Shown piece by piece: positions 16,811 through 24,362 of a stretch of DNA of 38,657 nucleotides. Origin of the DNA: Patescibacteria group bacterium (GTDB taxonomy: Bacteria > Patescibacteriota > Patescibacteriia > 2-12-FULL-60-25). Position 1 is the stretch's first letter. Each line of letters opens with the position of its first letter. The notes beneath the pieces were generated by a model that saw nothing but the letters and a program-made list of their open reading frames with translations, did no database searches and was not told where the DNA came from. The position numbers and the translations under genes are program-made. Where the stretch lies: NCBI GenBank assembly GCA_028715505.1, contig JAQURS010000002.1, forward strand, positions 1 through 38,657. The letters run 5' to 3'.

Positions 16811-16994
16811 TGGCGGAGAGGGAGGGAATCTCACGTCGCTCCGCTCCCACGAAAACCTTCGGGTTTTCGTGTACTTTCCTCAGCAAGTAAAAACTCCCGT
16901 TTTTACCATTTCCCGGTTCGAATCCCTCCCAATATAAAATAACACCCGATAAAAATCGGGGTGTTATTTTATGGCGGAGAGGGAGGGATTCGAA
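16811..16994. repeat. 184-bp direct repeat, right copy, joined to intact tRNA-Ser
   Basis: Counterpart of 14734-14917. Its last 23 bases (16972-16994) are the CCA end, acceptor and T-arm part of the intact tRNA-Ser gene, so the repeat runs into the functional gene here and into foreign sequence in the left copy. Confidence 0.95.
16936..16970. terminator. Terminator downstream of tRNA-Ser
   Basis: The same AT-flanked hairpin as at 14859-14893. On the minus strand it starts 2 nt after the tRNA CCA end and has a T-rich tail. Confidence 0.8.
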
Positions 16995-17059
16995 CCCTCG
17001 ATACCTTGCGGTATGCGCGCTTTCCAAGCGCGTGCACTAGGCCTCTATGCGACCTCTCC
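16972..17059 (-). tRNA. tRNA-Ser(GGA)
   Basis: An 88-nt class II tRNA read on the minus strand. The 7-bp acceptor stem GGAGAGG (17059-17053) pairs with CCTCTCC, followed by discriminator G and an encoded CCA (16974-16972). The anticodon arm is CGCGC-TTGGAAA-GCGCG, giving anticodon GGA (reads UCC/UCU serine codons). A long variable arm (ATACCGCAAGGTAT) confirms the serine class, and the T-arm is GAGGG-TTCGAAT-CCCTC. It appears functional. Its 3' end is the boundary of the 184-bp repeat. Confidence 0.97.
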
Positions 17060-17177
17060 AATAACGGGAGGATATTAGCTGAATATCGCCGAGATTTCAA
17101 GATCGACCCATATATTGCCTCAAACCCTAATAACCATTAATATTCTGGCTAGCACTTAATTTTTTATTGTTAAACAC

Positions 17178-17429
17178 ATGTCAGACGTTTGCCAAAGTTG
17201 TGCCATGCCCATGGTTAAACCAGAGGATTTCGGCACCAAGTCAGACGGTTCTCCAATGCAGGAGTACTGTCACTATTGTTTTAAGGACGGCGCTTTCACC
17301 TGGCCGCAAGCCACGCTCGAGGAATTTTCTACCAAGATGGTTAGCATGGCCGATCAGATGGGCATGTCGTCCGAGGACGCCAGCCGCATGGCTCGTGAAG
17401 TTTTGCCTCAACTCAAGCGTTGGAGATAA
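17178..17429 (+). CDS. Small zinc-ribbon protein
   Basis: An 83-residue protein of the putative zinc ribbon type (PF12674-like). Two Cys pairs, 'CQSCAMPM' (C5, C8) and 'YCHYCFKDGAFTW' (about C31, C34), are spaced to bind one zinc. The C-terminal part is helical ('LEEFSTKMVSMADQMGMSSEDASRMAREVLPQL'). Such proteins are widespread in bacteria and of unknown role, often with transcription-related or stress genes. A TATTGT -10-like hexamer lies at 17165-17170, 7 nt before the ATG, as in the other near-leaderless genes here. An alternative upstream start in another frame was rejected because the zinc motif is in this frame. Confidence 0.85.
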   Translation: MSDVCQSCAMPMVKPEDFGTKSDGSPMQEYCHYCFKDGAFTWPQATLEEFSTKMVSMADQMGMSSEDASRMAREVLPQLKRWR

Positions 17430-17463
17430 AAAATAGGTCCCGAAGCTCATTTGCTGGGGGACC
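17428..17463 (-). terminator. Terminator of the 17447 gene, overlapping its stop codon
   Basis: GGTCCC/GGGACC arms (17436-17441 and 17458-17463) with the minus-strand stop codon (17449-17447) in the loop, then TATTTTTTA on the minus strand. Confidence 0.8.
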
Positions 17464-17764
17464 AAGGAGGGTAAACGGCGGGATTCTGGATCTTCTTTTC
17501 CTTATCGTCATAGGCGAGATTGATGATCTCGCGGATCGTTTCGTCAAGATGATTGCTATTAAGCGGTATGACGCCCCTGATCCGGAGAAAATCGACTGCC
17601 ATCTTGGAGAGTTTGGCCTCAGGGTTTTTGGTTTTGCTGAAGGCGGTCACTTCGCGGAAGATCAGAAAATGGTCTGCCATGGAATAGATCAGAACCATGG
17701 TTCCGATGAAGAGAGACGCTGAAACCCGTTGTCCGTTGTTCAAGGTGCGGAGATTGTCATCCAT
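17447..17764 (-). CDS. Small single-helix membrane protein, cassette
   Basis: Unrecognised 105-residue protein. A short N-terminus is followed by one hydrophobic segment (about 15-36, 'ASLFIGTMVLIYSMADHFLIF'), then a soluble charged part that ends 'NPAVYPPWSPSK'. The ATG at 17764 follows GGGAGG by 5 nt; longer frames up to 17818 have no ribosome binding site. A TTGACA on the minus strand (17819-17814) is a possible -35 box, but a matching -10 is weak (AAAACT after 18 bp). The transcript has a terminator that overlaps the stop codon. The gene is placed between the zinc-ribbon gene and uvrA and is transcribed away from uvrA. Confidence 0.65.
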   Translation of the reverse strand: MDDNLRTLNNGQRVSASLFIGTMVLIYSMADHFLIFREVTAFSKTKNPEAKLSKMAVDFLRIRGVIPLNSNHLDETIREIINLAYDDKEKKIQNPAVYPPWSPSK

Positions 17765-17821
17765 CGCATCCTCCCATTTCTGTGCCATAGTTTTGGCACG
17801 GAGTAGGTTCAGTGTCAAGCA

Positions 17822-17850
17822 TGGACAGCGTTCGAATTCCGTCCTATACT
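17822..17850 (+). promoter_or_regulatory. uvrA promoter
   Basis: TGGACA (17822-17827), 17-bp spacer, TATACT (17845-17850); uvrA starts at 17887, leaving a leader of about 30 nt without a Shine-Dalgarno sequence. No LexA/SOS-type box was recognised. Confidence 0.6.
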
Positions 17851-17886
17851 GCCTAGTGCGGTCGCCTTAGGCCGCGATTTTAGCGT

Positions 17887-20436
17887 ATGCAAGACAAAAT
17901 AACCATCCGCGGCGCGCGGGAACACAACCTCAAGAATATCGATCTTGAGATACCACGCAATAAGCTGGTCATCTTTACGGGCTTGTCCGGTTCCGGCAAG
18001 TCGTCTTTGGCTTTCGATACCATTTTTGCCGAAGGCCAGAGGCGTTATGTCGAGTCCCTTTCGGCTTACGCTAGGCAGTTTTTGGGACAGATGAAAAAGC
18101 CCGACGTGGACGAGATCGAAGGTTTGTCGCCGGCCATATCCATCGACCAAAAAGCGCATAGCGCCAACCCGCGTTCGACCGTGGCGACCATCACGGAAAT
18201 TTACGATTACATGCGCGTGCTTTACGCCCGCATCGGCCATCCGCATTGTCCTATCGGCGGGGAGCCTATCCGCAAGATGACGGTCGACGAAATCGCGGAC
18301 GCGGTTCTTCAACGCACGATCGAAATCCACAGCAAGCCCGAGGAAATCAAAAAAAGGAAAAAAACCGGTGACAGCAACCAAATAACCATTCTTTCGCCCT
18401 TGGTCCGCGGCAGAAAAGGGGAGTACATGCAGATGCTGCAGCAGGCTTATGAAAACGGTTTTACGGAAGTCAGGTTGGACGGCAAATACTATCCATTACG
18501 CGACCGGGTGCCTCTTTCGCGTAACGTGCGCCACAACATCGAACTCGTGGTCGACAAGATCCCGCTGGCCTGGCCGATCGAAAATAATAAACCGCTTAGG
18601 TCGCGTTTGGTGGAAGCTATTGAAATCGCGCTCGACCGCGGCAATGATTCTGTTATTTCAGTCCTGGATGACGGATCCGAGAAATTAATGTCGGCCCGCT
18701 TCGCTTGTCCTGAACATGATTTTTCTTTCCCTGAGATCGAACCCCGTTTGTTTTCCTTCAATTCGCCTTATGGTTCTTGTCCGACTTGCACGGGTTTGGG
18801 TACGGCTTATCTCTTCTCCGAAGAGCCTTGCCCAGTTTGTCACGGCGCGCGTTTGAGGCCGGAGGCTTTGCATGTCTTCATCAACAAGAAGAGCATTGTG
18901 GACGTGACGTCCATGACCATCGAAGAAGCTAAAGATTTTTTTGAAAGTCTCAAGCTCACCGAAACAGAAATTGCCATCTCCGAAGGCATACTTAAGGAAA
19001 TCATGGCGCGCCTCCAGTTTATGTTGGACGTTGGTCTCCATTATCTGACTCTAAATCGCATTGCCGGCTCGCTTTCTGGCGGCGAAGCCCAGCGCATCCG
19101 CCTAGCATCCCAGATCGGCTCAAAACTCGTCGGAGCTTTGTACGTTTTAGACGAGCCGACCATTGGCCTGCATCAAAAAGACAACGCCAGGCTGGTTGAG
19201 ACGCTCGAAAAGCTTCGTGACGCGGGCAATTCCATCATTGTCGTTGAGCATGACGAAGACACGATCGCCGCGGCTGATTATCTCGTCGATTTCGGTCCCG
19301 GAGCCGGCAAGCACGGCGGCTCGGTGGTGGCTCACGGCGAAATGCCGGGGGTTTTGAACGACAAGAAAAGTTTGACTTGCGCCTATCTTCGCGGAGATAA
19401 AAAAATAAGCATGCCGGCCAAGCGCCGGACCGAAGCCAAGCAATGGTTAACCATCAAAAAAGCCAAAGCTAATAATCTCAAAAACATCACCGTCAAAATC
19501 CCGTTGAAGAGGTTTGTTTGCGTTACGGGCGTGTCGGGTTCGGGCAAATCGACTTTGGTCATCGACATCCTTTATCGCGCGTTGGCGCAAAGATTAAATG
19601 GATCAATGGCCAAACCCTCGGCCCACGAAAGCATCCAAGGCATTGATTGGGTGGACAAGATTATCGACGTGGACCAATCGCCGATCGGGCGCACGCCGCG
19701 CTCCAACCCCGCGACTTACACGGGCATGTGGACGCATATCCGCGACTTGTACGCGCTTACGCCCGATGCCCGCATGCGCGGTTACAAGCCGGGAAGGTTT
19801 TCGTTCAATGTCCCGGGCGGGCGTTGCGAACATTGCGAAGGCAACGGGCAAATCGCCATCGAAATGCATTTTTTGCCGACGGTTTACGTGCCATGCGACG
19901 TGTGCAAGGGCAAACGTTTCAATCGCGAAACGCTTGAGGTCAAATACCGCAATAAAAGCATCGCGGACGTGCTCAGCATGACGGTGGAGGAGGCTAATGT
20001 GTTCTTCAAAGACATCCCGCCGATTCATGACCGCACTAAAGTCCTTTCGGAAGTTGGCTTAGGTTACATCGAGCTTGGCCAGGCGGCTACTACTCTGTCC
20101 GGCGGCGAGGCACAACGCGTAAAACTTTCGGCCGAGTTGGCAAGGCGCGATACGGGGCACTCTATTTATATCTTGGACGAACCGACGACCGGCTTGCATT
20201 TTGACGACGTGCAAAAATTATTGGACGTCTTACAGCGCCTAGTCGACCGCGGCAATACCGTTTTGGTCATTGAGCATAACTTGGACATCATTAAGAACGG
20301 GGATTGGGTTATTGACCTGGGTCCCGAAGGCGGCGACAAGGGCGGGCACGTGGTGGCTGAAGGCACGCCCGAAGAGATCGTCCAAATAAAAGATAGTTAC
20401 ACGGGACAGTATTTGAAAAAAGTTTTAAGGAAATAA
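17887..20436 (+). CDS. uvrA: Excinuclease ABC subunit A, shortened
   Basis: DNA damage sensor of nucleotide excision repair, an ABC ATPase dimer that loads UvrB. Both ABC modules are complete: first Walker A 'GLSGSGKSS' (~32-40) and signature '[16 protein letters not shown]', second Walker A 'GVSGSGKST' and signature '[15 protein letters not shown]', each with Walker B 'LDEPT(I/T)GLH'. The UvrB-binding region (~130-250) is present. Length is 849 residues versus about 940 in E. coli: between 'GLG' (~303) and 'CPVC' (~315) only some ten residues remain where the usual protein has about 110. The first zinc motif also begins 'CPEH', Cys-x-x-His instead of CxxC. The C-terminal zinc motif (CEHC...CDVC) is intact. 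The gene is monocistronic and faces the cassette at 20458-20643. Confidence 0.97.
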   Translation: MQDKITIRGAREHNLKNIDLEIPRNKLVIFTGLSGSGKSSLAFDTIFAEGQRRYVESLSAYARQFLGQMKKPDVDEIEGLSPAISIDQKAHSANPRSTVATITEIYDYMRVLYARIGHPHCPIGGEPIRKMTVDEIADAVLQRTIEIHSKPEEIKKRKKTGDSNQITILSPLVRGRKGEYMQMLQQAYENGFTEVRLDGKYYPLRDRVPLSRNVRHNIELVVDKIPLAWPIENNKPLRSRLVEAIEIALDRGNDSVISVLDDGSEKLMSARFACPEHDFSFPEIEPRLFSFNSPYGSCPTCTGLGTAYLFSEEPCPVCHGARLRPEALHVFINKKSIVDVTSMTIEEAKDFFESLKLTETEIAISEGILKEIMARLQFMLDVGLHYLTLNRIAGSLSGGEAQRIRLASQIGSKLVGALYVLDEPTIGLHQKDNARLVETLEKLRDAGNSIIVVEHDEDTIAAADYLVDFGPGAGKHGGSVVAHGEMPGVLNDKKSLTCAYLRGDKKISMPAKRRTEAKQWLTIKKAKANNLKNITVKIPLKRFVCVTGVSGSGKSTLVIDILYRALAQRLNGSMAKPSAHESIQGIDWVDKIIDVDQSPIGRTPRSNPATYTGMWTHIRDLYALTPDARMRGYKPGRFSFNVPGGRCEHCEGNGQIAIEMHFLPTVYVPCDVCKGKRFNRETLEVKYRNKSIADVLSMTVEEANVFFKDIPPIHDRTKVLSEVGLGYIELGQAATTLSGGEAQRVKLSAELARRDTGHSIYILDEPTTGLHFDDVQKLLDVLQRLVDRGNTVLVIEHNLDIIKNGDWVIDLGPEGGDKGGHVVAEGTPEEIVQIKDSYTGQYLKKVLRK

Positions 20437-20462
20437 AAAAGAGCTCCCGAAGGAGTCTCAAG
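20434..20462 (-). terminator. Terminator of the 20458 cassette
   Basis: CTCC-TTCG-GGAG with outer pairs (minus strand), then TTTTTTATTT. It covers the stop codon of the small membrane gene and lies just after the uvrA stop on the other strand. Confidence 0.8.
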
Positions 20463-20643
20463 AAGATGGTTTGTTCCGGAGCCGCCTGATGGCCAGGGTG
20501 ATGGTCGCGCAAAGGTATATGAACCAGTCGGCGGCGGCTGCAAGGGCATTGAAGATCGGCTTTCTGGCGAAGACGAACATGACGGTAAGGAGCAGGGCTC
20601 CGATCAGAAGGATCACGATCGTGACGGTGTTTGGATTTTCCAC
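20458..20643 (-). CDS. 61-residue membrane protein, cassette
   Basis: Unrecognised small protein with two predicted transmembrane helices (about 7-26, 'TIVILLIGALLLTVMFVFA', and about 34-52, 'LAAAADWFIYLCATITLAI') and a basic C-terminus. The start is a GTG at 20643, chosen because GGGAGGTAGCC stands directly before it; the open frame upstream to 20679 is outside the ribosome binding site and overlaps the leader. It has a clear promoter (20679-20707) and terminator. The gene is too short and its codons too few to support a family call. Confidence 0.65.
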   Translation of the reverse strand: MENPNTVTIVILLIGALLLTVMFVFARKPIFNALAAAADWFIYLCATITLAIRRLRNKPSS

Positions 20644-20678
20644 GGCTACCTCCCATTGATCTTTCTTTGGCAAAGGCA

Positions 20679-20707
20679 AAGCTACCAGCCTTTTAGTCTG
20701 ATGTCAA
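20679..20707 (-). promoter_or_regulatory. Promoter of the 20458 cassette
   Basis: Minus strand: TTGACA (20707-20702), 17-bp spacer ending in TGG, TAGCTT (20684-20679). Confidence 0.8.
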
Positions 20708-20710
20708 CCC

Positions 20711-20739
20711 TTGTCCGGCCCATATTATTGATATATATT
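20711..20739 (+). promoter_or_regulatory. uvrC promoter, near-leaderless
   Basis: TTGTCC (20711-20716), 17-bp spacer, TATATT (20734-20739); the uvrC ATG at 20748 is 8 nt downstream. It stands back to back with the promoter of the 20458 cassette, with 3 bp between the -35 boxes. Confidence 0.65.
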
Positions 20740-20747
20740 CAGACCAG

Positions 20748-22001
20748 ATGATTCCCAAGAAAGTTAACATAAAAGACGGCAAATTGCCCTCAAAACCCGG
20801 CGTATACATTATGAAAGACGCCCAGGGCGAGATTTTGTATATCGGCAAAGCCACTTCGCTCAAAAGTCGGGTCGAGTCCTATTTTACTCATCCGCGAGAC
20901 GACAGGATTCAAGAGATGGTTTCGAAGATTGTTTCAATTGACTACATCGAACAACCGACTGCGATTGAGGCTTTGTTTTTGGAAGCGAGCCTGATCAAAC
21001 GATATCAGCCTCACTATAACGTTCTCGAAAAAGACGACAAGAGTTTTTCCTATCTAGTCATCACGAAAGAGGAATATCCGCGGCCTTTTATCCTACGCGC
21101 CACGGATTTCGATGATTCATCCTCCGGTTCGTATAAAGCGGTTTACGGTCCGTTCAAATCCGCTCGGGCAGTCCGCGCTTCGCTGGATATCATCCGTAAG
21201 GCCATCCCTTGGTCATCCTGCACCCCGGGGCAGAAGCGGGCTTGCTTTTACTACCACCTCAAACAATGTCCCGGCGTTTGCGTCAACGCGATTACGCCTC
21301 GCGAATACGCCAAGATCATCCGCGACCTGATGTCATTTTTTAATGGGGGTCGTCGGGAAATCGTGAGACGCTATGAAAAAGATATGAAGGAGGCGTCTAA
21401 AGCTCAAAAATTTGAGTTGGCCGCCGAATTGCGGAATCGTTTATACGCCTTGGAACATATCCAAGACGTTTCAGTGTTGTCGAAAGACGATCCGAAAGTG
21501 GCGGTCGAAAAAGATCCGAGCGGTCTTTCGTTGGGACGCATCGAAGGTTACGACATATCAAACATCTCCGGAACTTCGGCCACGGGATCAATGGTCGTCT
21601 TTAAGCATGGCTCTCCGATCAAAGGCCTGTATCGCAAGTTCAAGATCAGGACGGTTTTAGGACCGGATGACTACGCCAGCTTGCGCGAGGTTTTGCGTCG
21701 TCGTTTCCGCCACAGCGAGAACGGTTGGGAATGGCCGGATTTGATCTTGATCGACGGGGGAGCGGGACAAGTCAGCTCGGCCTTAGAAGTCATCGCTAAT
21801 TTGCAAACGGCTCGCGCCATTCCGGTCATTGGCCTGGCCAAAGGCCCTGACCGCGACAAAGACGAGTTGGTCATCCCTCCGGCTTTTCTGGCTTTGAAGG
21901 AAGCTTTGGAAAAACATAAAGACATTCTCATTCACGTACGCGACGAGTCGCATAGGTTCGCGATCGCGTATCACCGCAAATTAAGGTCAAAACTTAAGTG
22001 A
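20748..22001 (+). CDS. uvrC: Excinuclease ABC subunit C, lacking the C-terminal HhH domain
   Basis: The nuclease that makes both cuts in nucleotide excision repair. The 417-residue protein has the GIY-YIG domain ('PGVYIMKDAQGEILYIGKA', residues 17-36), a central cysteine-rich stretch ('CTPGQKRACFYYHLKQCPGVC', which has the 4-Cys pattern of an iron-sulfur or zinc site), a UVR helical region (~210-240), and an RNase H-type domain ('IEGYDISNISG' and 'LILIDGGAGQ', with catalytic Asp residues). It ends at 'RDESHRFAIAYHRKLRSKLK', exactly where the helix-hairpin-helix domain normally begins; typical UvrC is about 600 residues. The stop is a normal TGA, and no HhH reading frame follows. So it is a naturally shortened version. 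Confidence 0.96.
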   Translation: MIPKKVNIKDGKLPSKPGVYIMKDAQGEILYIGKATSLKSRVESYFTHPRDDRIQEMVSKIVSIDYIEQPTAIEALFLEASLIKRYQPHYNVLEKDDKSFSYLVITKEEYPRPFILRATDFDDSSSGSYKAVYGPFKSARAVRASLDIIRKAIPWSSCTPGQKRACFYYHLKQCPGVCVNAITPREYAKIIRDLMSFFNGGRREIVRRYEKDMKEASKAQKFELAAELRNRLYALEHIQDVSVLSKDDPKVAVEKDPSGLSLGRIEGYDISNISGTSATGSMVVFKHGSPIKGLYRKFKIRTVLGPDDYASLREVLRRRFRHSENGWEWPDLILIDGGAGQVSSALEVIANLQTARAIPVIGLAKGPDRDKDELVIPPAFLALKEALEKHKDILIHVRDESHRFAIAYHRKLRSKLK

Positions 22002-22005
22002 CATA

Positions 22006-22014
22006 TGGTATAAT
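22006..22014 (+). promoter_or_regulatory. Extended -10 promoter, leaderless, for the 22021-23539 pair
   Basis: TGG immediately before TATAAT (22009-22014), 6 nt before the ATG at 22021. It starts at the very end of uvrC. Confidence 0.75.
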
Positions 22015-22020
22015 ACCCTC

Positions 22021-22284
22021 ATGAAAAAGAATGAGGGTTCTTTTTTTAACCAGATTGATACTTTGTTGGGTTGGTTTGGGATGGCGGCAATTTTGTTAGC
22101 GTACGCTTTATTGAGTTTTGGAGCTTTGAAATCAGACAGCTTGACTTACCAGCTTTTGAATTTATTGGGAGCTTTGGGAGTTTTAATCATTTCACTCATA
22201 AAAAAAGCTTTCCAACCGGCGGCTTTGAATATCGCGTGGGCCGTCATCGCTTTGGTTGCCATCCTCGGCATGTTCATAAAATAA
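22021..22284 (+). CDS. CBU_0592-like small membrane protein
   Basis: An 87-residue membrane protein with three hydrophobic segments: 'LGWFGMAAILLAYALLSFGAL', 'LLNLLGALGVLIISLI' and 'LNIAWAVIALVAILGMF'. The combination of 'GW.G...iLlAY.LlS.g', 'yQLLNLLGALG' and 'LN..WA.IAL.A' agrees with the CBU_0592 family found beside transporters in many bacteria; the function of that family is unknown to me. It sits 1 nt upstream of the Nramp-related transporter gene and shares its promoter, so it may assist or regulate that transporter. Confidence 0.75.
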   Translation: MKKNEGSFFNQIDTLLGWFGMAAILLAYALLSFGALKSDSLTYQLLNLLGALGVLIISLIKKAFQPAALNIAWAVIALVAILGMFIK

Positions 22285-22285
22285 T

Positions 22286-23539
22286 ATGCCAAATTTTTTT
22301 GGCAAATTTTTAAAGAAGCTCGGTCCGGGCTTCATCACCGGATCATCCGACGACGATCCTTCGGGCATAGCGACGTATACCCAGGCCGGCGCCCAATTCG
22401 GATTCGGTCAGCTGTGGCTGGCGATTTTTAGTTTCCCGCTCATGGCCGCCGTCCAGGAAATGGTGGCGCGCATCGGTATGGTTACCGGCCAAGGTTTAAC
22501 GGCCGCCGTGCGCAAGCGGATGCCCAGATGGGTGCTTTACGTTTTTGTTCTGCTTCTGGTTATCGCGAACACGATCAACATTGGCGCGGATTTGGGCGCC
22601 ATGGCCGACGTCTCGCGCATGCTTGTGCCGCAAGTGCCCTTTGTCGTTTTCGCGATCTGTTTTACGGTGCTCATTTTGGTTTTGGAAATATTCCTGACGT
22701 ACAAAACTTACGCCCGGGTCCTTAAATGGTTCGCGCTCTCTTTGCTTTGTTATTTGGTTACGGTCATCATCGTCACAACCAACTGGAAAGCTTTGCTCAT
22801 GGGAGCGATCGTGCCGCATCTCGAGTTTAACCGCGATTTTTTCCTGATGATCACCGCCGTGCTCGGCACGACCATATCGCCATATCTTTTTATCTGGCAA
22901 TCGGATGAGGAAGTCGAAGAGGAGATTTCGGAAGGACGCAAAACGGTGGCTTCAAGGCGCGGCGCGACGGTCGGGGAGATCAAGGACATGAGGCACGACA
23001 CTTTTATTGGCATGGGTTTTTCGCAGGCCATCATGTTTTGCATCGTGGCTACGGCGGCCGGCACGTTTTTTAAGCATGGGCTGCTCGATATCCAAAGTTC
23101 ATCCGAAGCGGCCCAGGCTTTGGCACCTTTGGTGGGTAACTTCGCGTCTTTGATTTATTCGATTGGCATTATTGGCACGGGTTTATTGGCCGTGCCCGTC
23201 CTTTCTGCCTCGGCTTCGTACGCGCTTTCCGAAGCTTACGGCTGGAAAGAAGGTTTGTATAAAAAATTCCGTGAGGCCCATGGATTCTATGGTGTTATCA
23301 CTTTGTCGACTTTAATCGGGCTGTTAATCAACTTTATCGGCATTAATCCCATCAAAGCTTTGATTTGGGCCGCCGTTCTGAATGGTTTGGTAACCCCGCC
23401 GCTCATTCTCATCATCCTAAAACTAGCTAATGATAAAAAAGCGATGGGTAAGTGGGTCAACGGACGTTTCTCAAATATCTTGGGCGTGATCGCTTTCGCG
23501 GTGACCGCCGTCAGTGCCATTTTGATTTTCATATTGTAA
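22286..23539 (+). CDS. Nramp-related divalent cation transporter
   Basis: A 417-residue polytopic protein (about 11 helices) of the Nramp/MntH superfamily. It begins 'LGPGFITGSSDDDPSGIATYTQAGAQFGFGQLWLAI', matching the Nramp start, but the metal-binding DPGN of helix 1 is DPSG here (residues 24-27). In helix 6, where manganese/iron transporters have a metal-binding Met (MPH), this protein has 'GTTISPYLFIWQSDEEVEEE'. Both changes are as in the branch of Nramp-related proteins that includes magnesium transporters, so the cargo may be magnesium rather than Mn/Fe; this is inference. The rest, including 'IGADLGAMADV' and the loop helices, is well kept. It is cotranscribed with the small membrane gene upstream. 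Confidence 0.88.
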   Translation: MPNFFGKFLKKLGPGFITGSSDDDPSGIATYTQAGAQFGFGQLWLAIFSFPLMAAVQEMVARIGMVTGQGLTAAVRKRMPRWVLYVFVLLLVIANTINIGADLGAMADVSRMLVPQVPFVVFAICFTVLILVLEIFLTYKTYARVLKWFALSLLCYLVTVIIVTTNWKALLMGAIVPHLEFNRDFFLMITAVLGTTISPYLFIWQSDEEVEEEISEGRKTVASRRGATVGEIKDMRHDTFIGMGFSQAIMFCIVATAAGTFFKHGLLDIQSSSEAAQALAPLVGNFASLIYSIGIIGTGLLAVPVLSASASYALSEAYGWKEGLYKKFREAHGFYGVITLSTLIGLLINFIGINPIKALIWAAVLNGLVTPPLILIILKLANDKKAMGKWVNGRFSNILGVIAFAVTAVSAILIFIL

Positions 23540-23540
23540 A

Positions 23541-23564
23541 TAAAAAAAGCCGGCTGGGGCCGGT
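23541..23564 (-). terminator. Terminator of cysteine-rich paralog 1
   Basis: Minus strand: CCGGC-CCCA-GCCGG stem-loop followed by seven T. It overlaps the end of the gene and faces the transporter gene. Confidence 0.8.
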
Positions 23565-24262
23565 TAGAGATGAGTGGGAGGAGACCCATTAGGCTGCTGG
23601 CATCGCGGACATCGCTCGCATTCTAGTCCATTGAGCGTAAATCGCATCAGGGGAGTTGAAAAGTCGAAAATTGCTCCACACCTGCAAATGCCTAGTCGCC
23701 CGTCCGTTCCGTTAAGGCAAAGTTCGTCTTCCTTAACCGTCTGGAAACCGCAGCTGGCGCCTATGACGCATGTCTTAGGTTTGGGCAGGGTCGGAGACCA
23801 GCATTCCTCGCGTGAGAGCTTATCCAGGATGTATTCCCCCATAAGGAATTCCTCTTTAAGGAAGACCAGACCCTTGGAGCAGACGTAGTCCAAACCATGC
23901 CTTGAATCATGACAAATCTGCCGGTCTAAGCGGCACTCGCACGTGCTGCCGTCAAAGCAGCTAGTCATCGTCGGATCGGGCTTGTTGCCAACGATCGTCA
24001 TGTCGCGCAATCTTACGACGTGTTTTTTTGCCATTGGATCCGGCTCTGGTTCTGGTTCCGGTGCCAGACTTGTGGCTGGCGAGGCGGATGCTTCACAAGT
24101 CGCTGAGCTCATTGGGGGTGGCGGAATTGAGGCTGTCTCGACAGGAAGCAGTATGAACTTGATGATCAGCAAGTCGATTGCCAAGAAAACGGCGGAGAGG
24201 GTTACGGCAAGGATTACGCAATATGAGGCCACCCTAGGTAGGTCAATTTTTTGAGTTGTCAT
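23564..24262 (-). CDS. Membrane-anchored cysteine-rich protein, paralog 1
   Basis: One of three tandem relatives. The 232-residue protein has one N-terminal transmembrane helix (about 12-37), a Pro/Glu/Ala/Ser-rich stalk (about 38-75, with repeated 'PEPEPEPDP'), and a C-terminal domain with 14 cysteines. Twelve of these fit a pattern shared with the other two: C-x5-C-x-C-x6-C ('CFDGSTCECRLDRQIC'), then a single Cys, later a single Cys, C-x5-C ('CVIGASC'), x10, C, about 10, C-x-C, followed by 'GAIFDFSTP', and a last Cys. The domain should be extracellular and disulfide-bonded. The ATG at 24262 follows AGGAGGAAAGCACC, a strong ribosome binding site. It differs from the others most ('REECWSP' instead of 'YRNxCRPxG'). 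No known family was recognised. Confidence 0.8.
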   Translation of the reverse strand: MTTQKIDLPRVASYCVILAVTLSAVFLAIDLLIIKFILLPVETASIPPPPMSSATCEASASPATSLAPEPEPEPDPMAKKHVVRLRDMTIVGNKPDPTMTSCFDGSTCECRLDRQICHDSRHGLDYVCSKGLVFLKEEFLMGEYILDKLSREECWSPTLPKPKTCVIGASCGFQTVKEDELCLNGTDGRLGICRCGAIFDFSTPLMRFTLNGLECERCPRCQQPNGSPPTHL

Positions 24263-24290
24263 GGTGCTTTCCTCCTCTGAAGTACAAGTG

Positions 24291-24320
24291 ATGATAGTCA
24301 CGGATTTTCCATTCTGTCAA
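24291..24320 (-). promoter_or_regulatory. Promoter of cysteine-rich paralog 1
   Basis: Minus strand: TTGACA (24320-24315), 18-bp spacer, TATCAT (24296-24291). Confidence 0.8.
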
Positions 24321-24333
24321 TCGGAGGGGGTAA

Positions 24334-24361
24334 ACAAAAAAGCCTCGGTGTGGACCAAGGC
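24334..24361 (-). terminator. Terminator of cysteine-rich paralog 2
   Basis: Minus strand: GCCTTGG/CCGAGGC stem, loop TCCACA, then TTTTTTGTTT. It shares the AAGCCTCGG string (plus strand) with the terminator of paralog 3. Confidence 0.85.
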
Positions 24362-24362
24362 A

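Noticed and set aside
14734-17059. CRISPR array
   Set aside because: The repeated units are two 184-bp copies 1.9 kb apart; no short regular repeats with spacers and no cas genes occur in the window.
17167-17436. Alternative frame over the zinc-ribbon gene
   Set aside because: The CxxC motifs and normal composition are only in the frame starting at 17178.
23943-24254. Gly/Ser-rich plus-strand frame opposite cysteine-rich paralog 1
   Set aside because: It is the complement of the Pro/Glu stalk codons and has no ribosome binding site or promoter.
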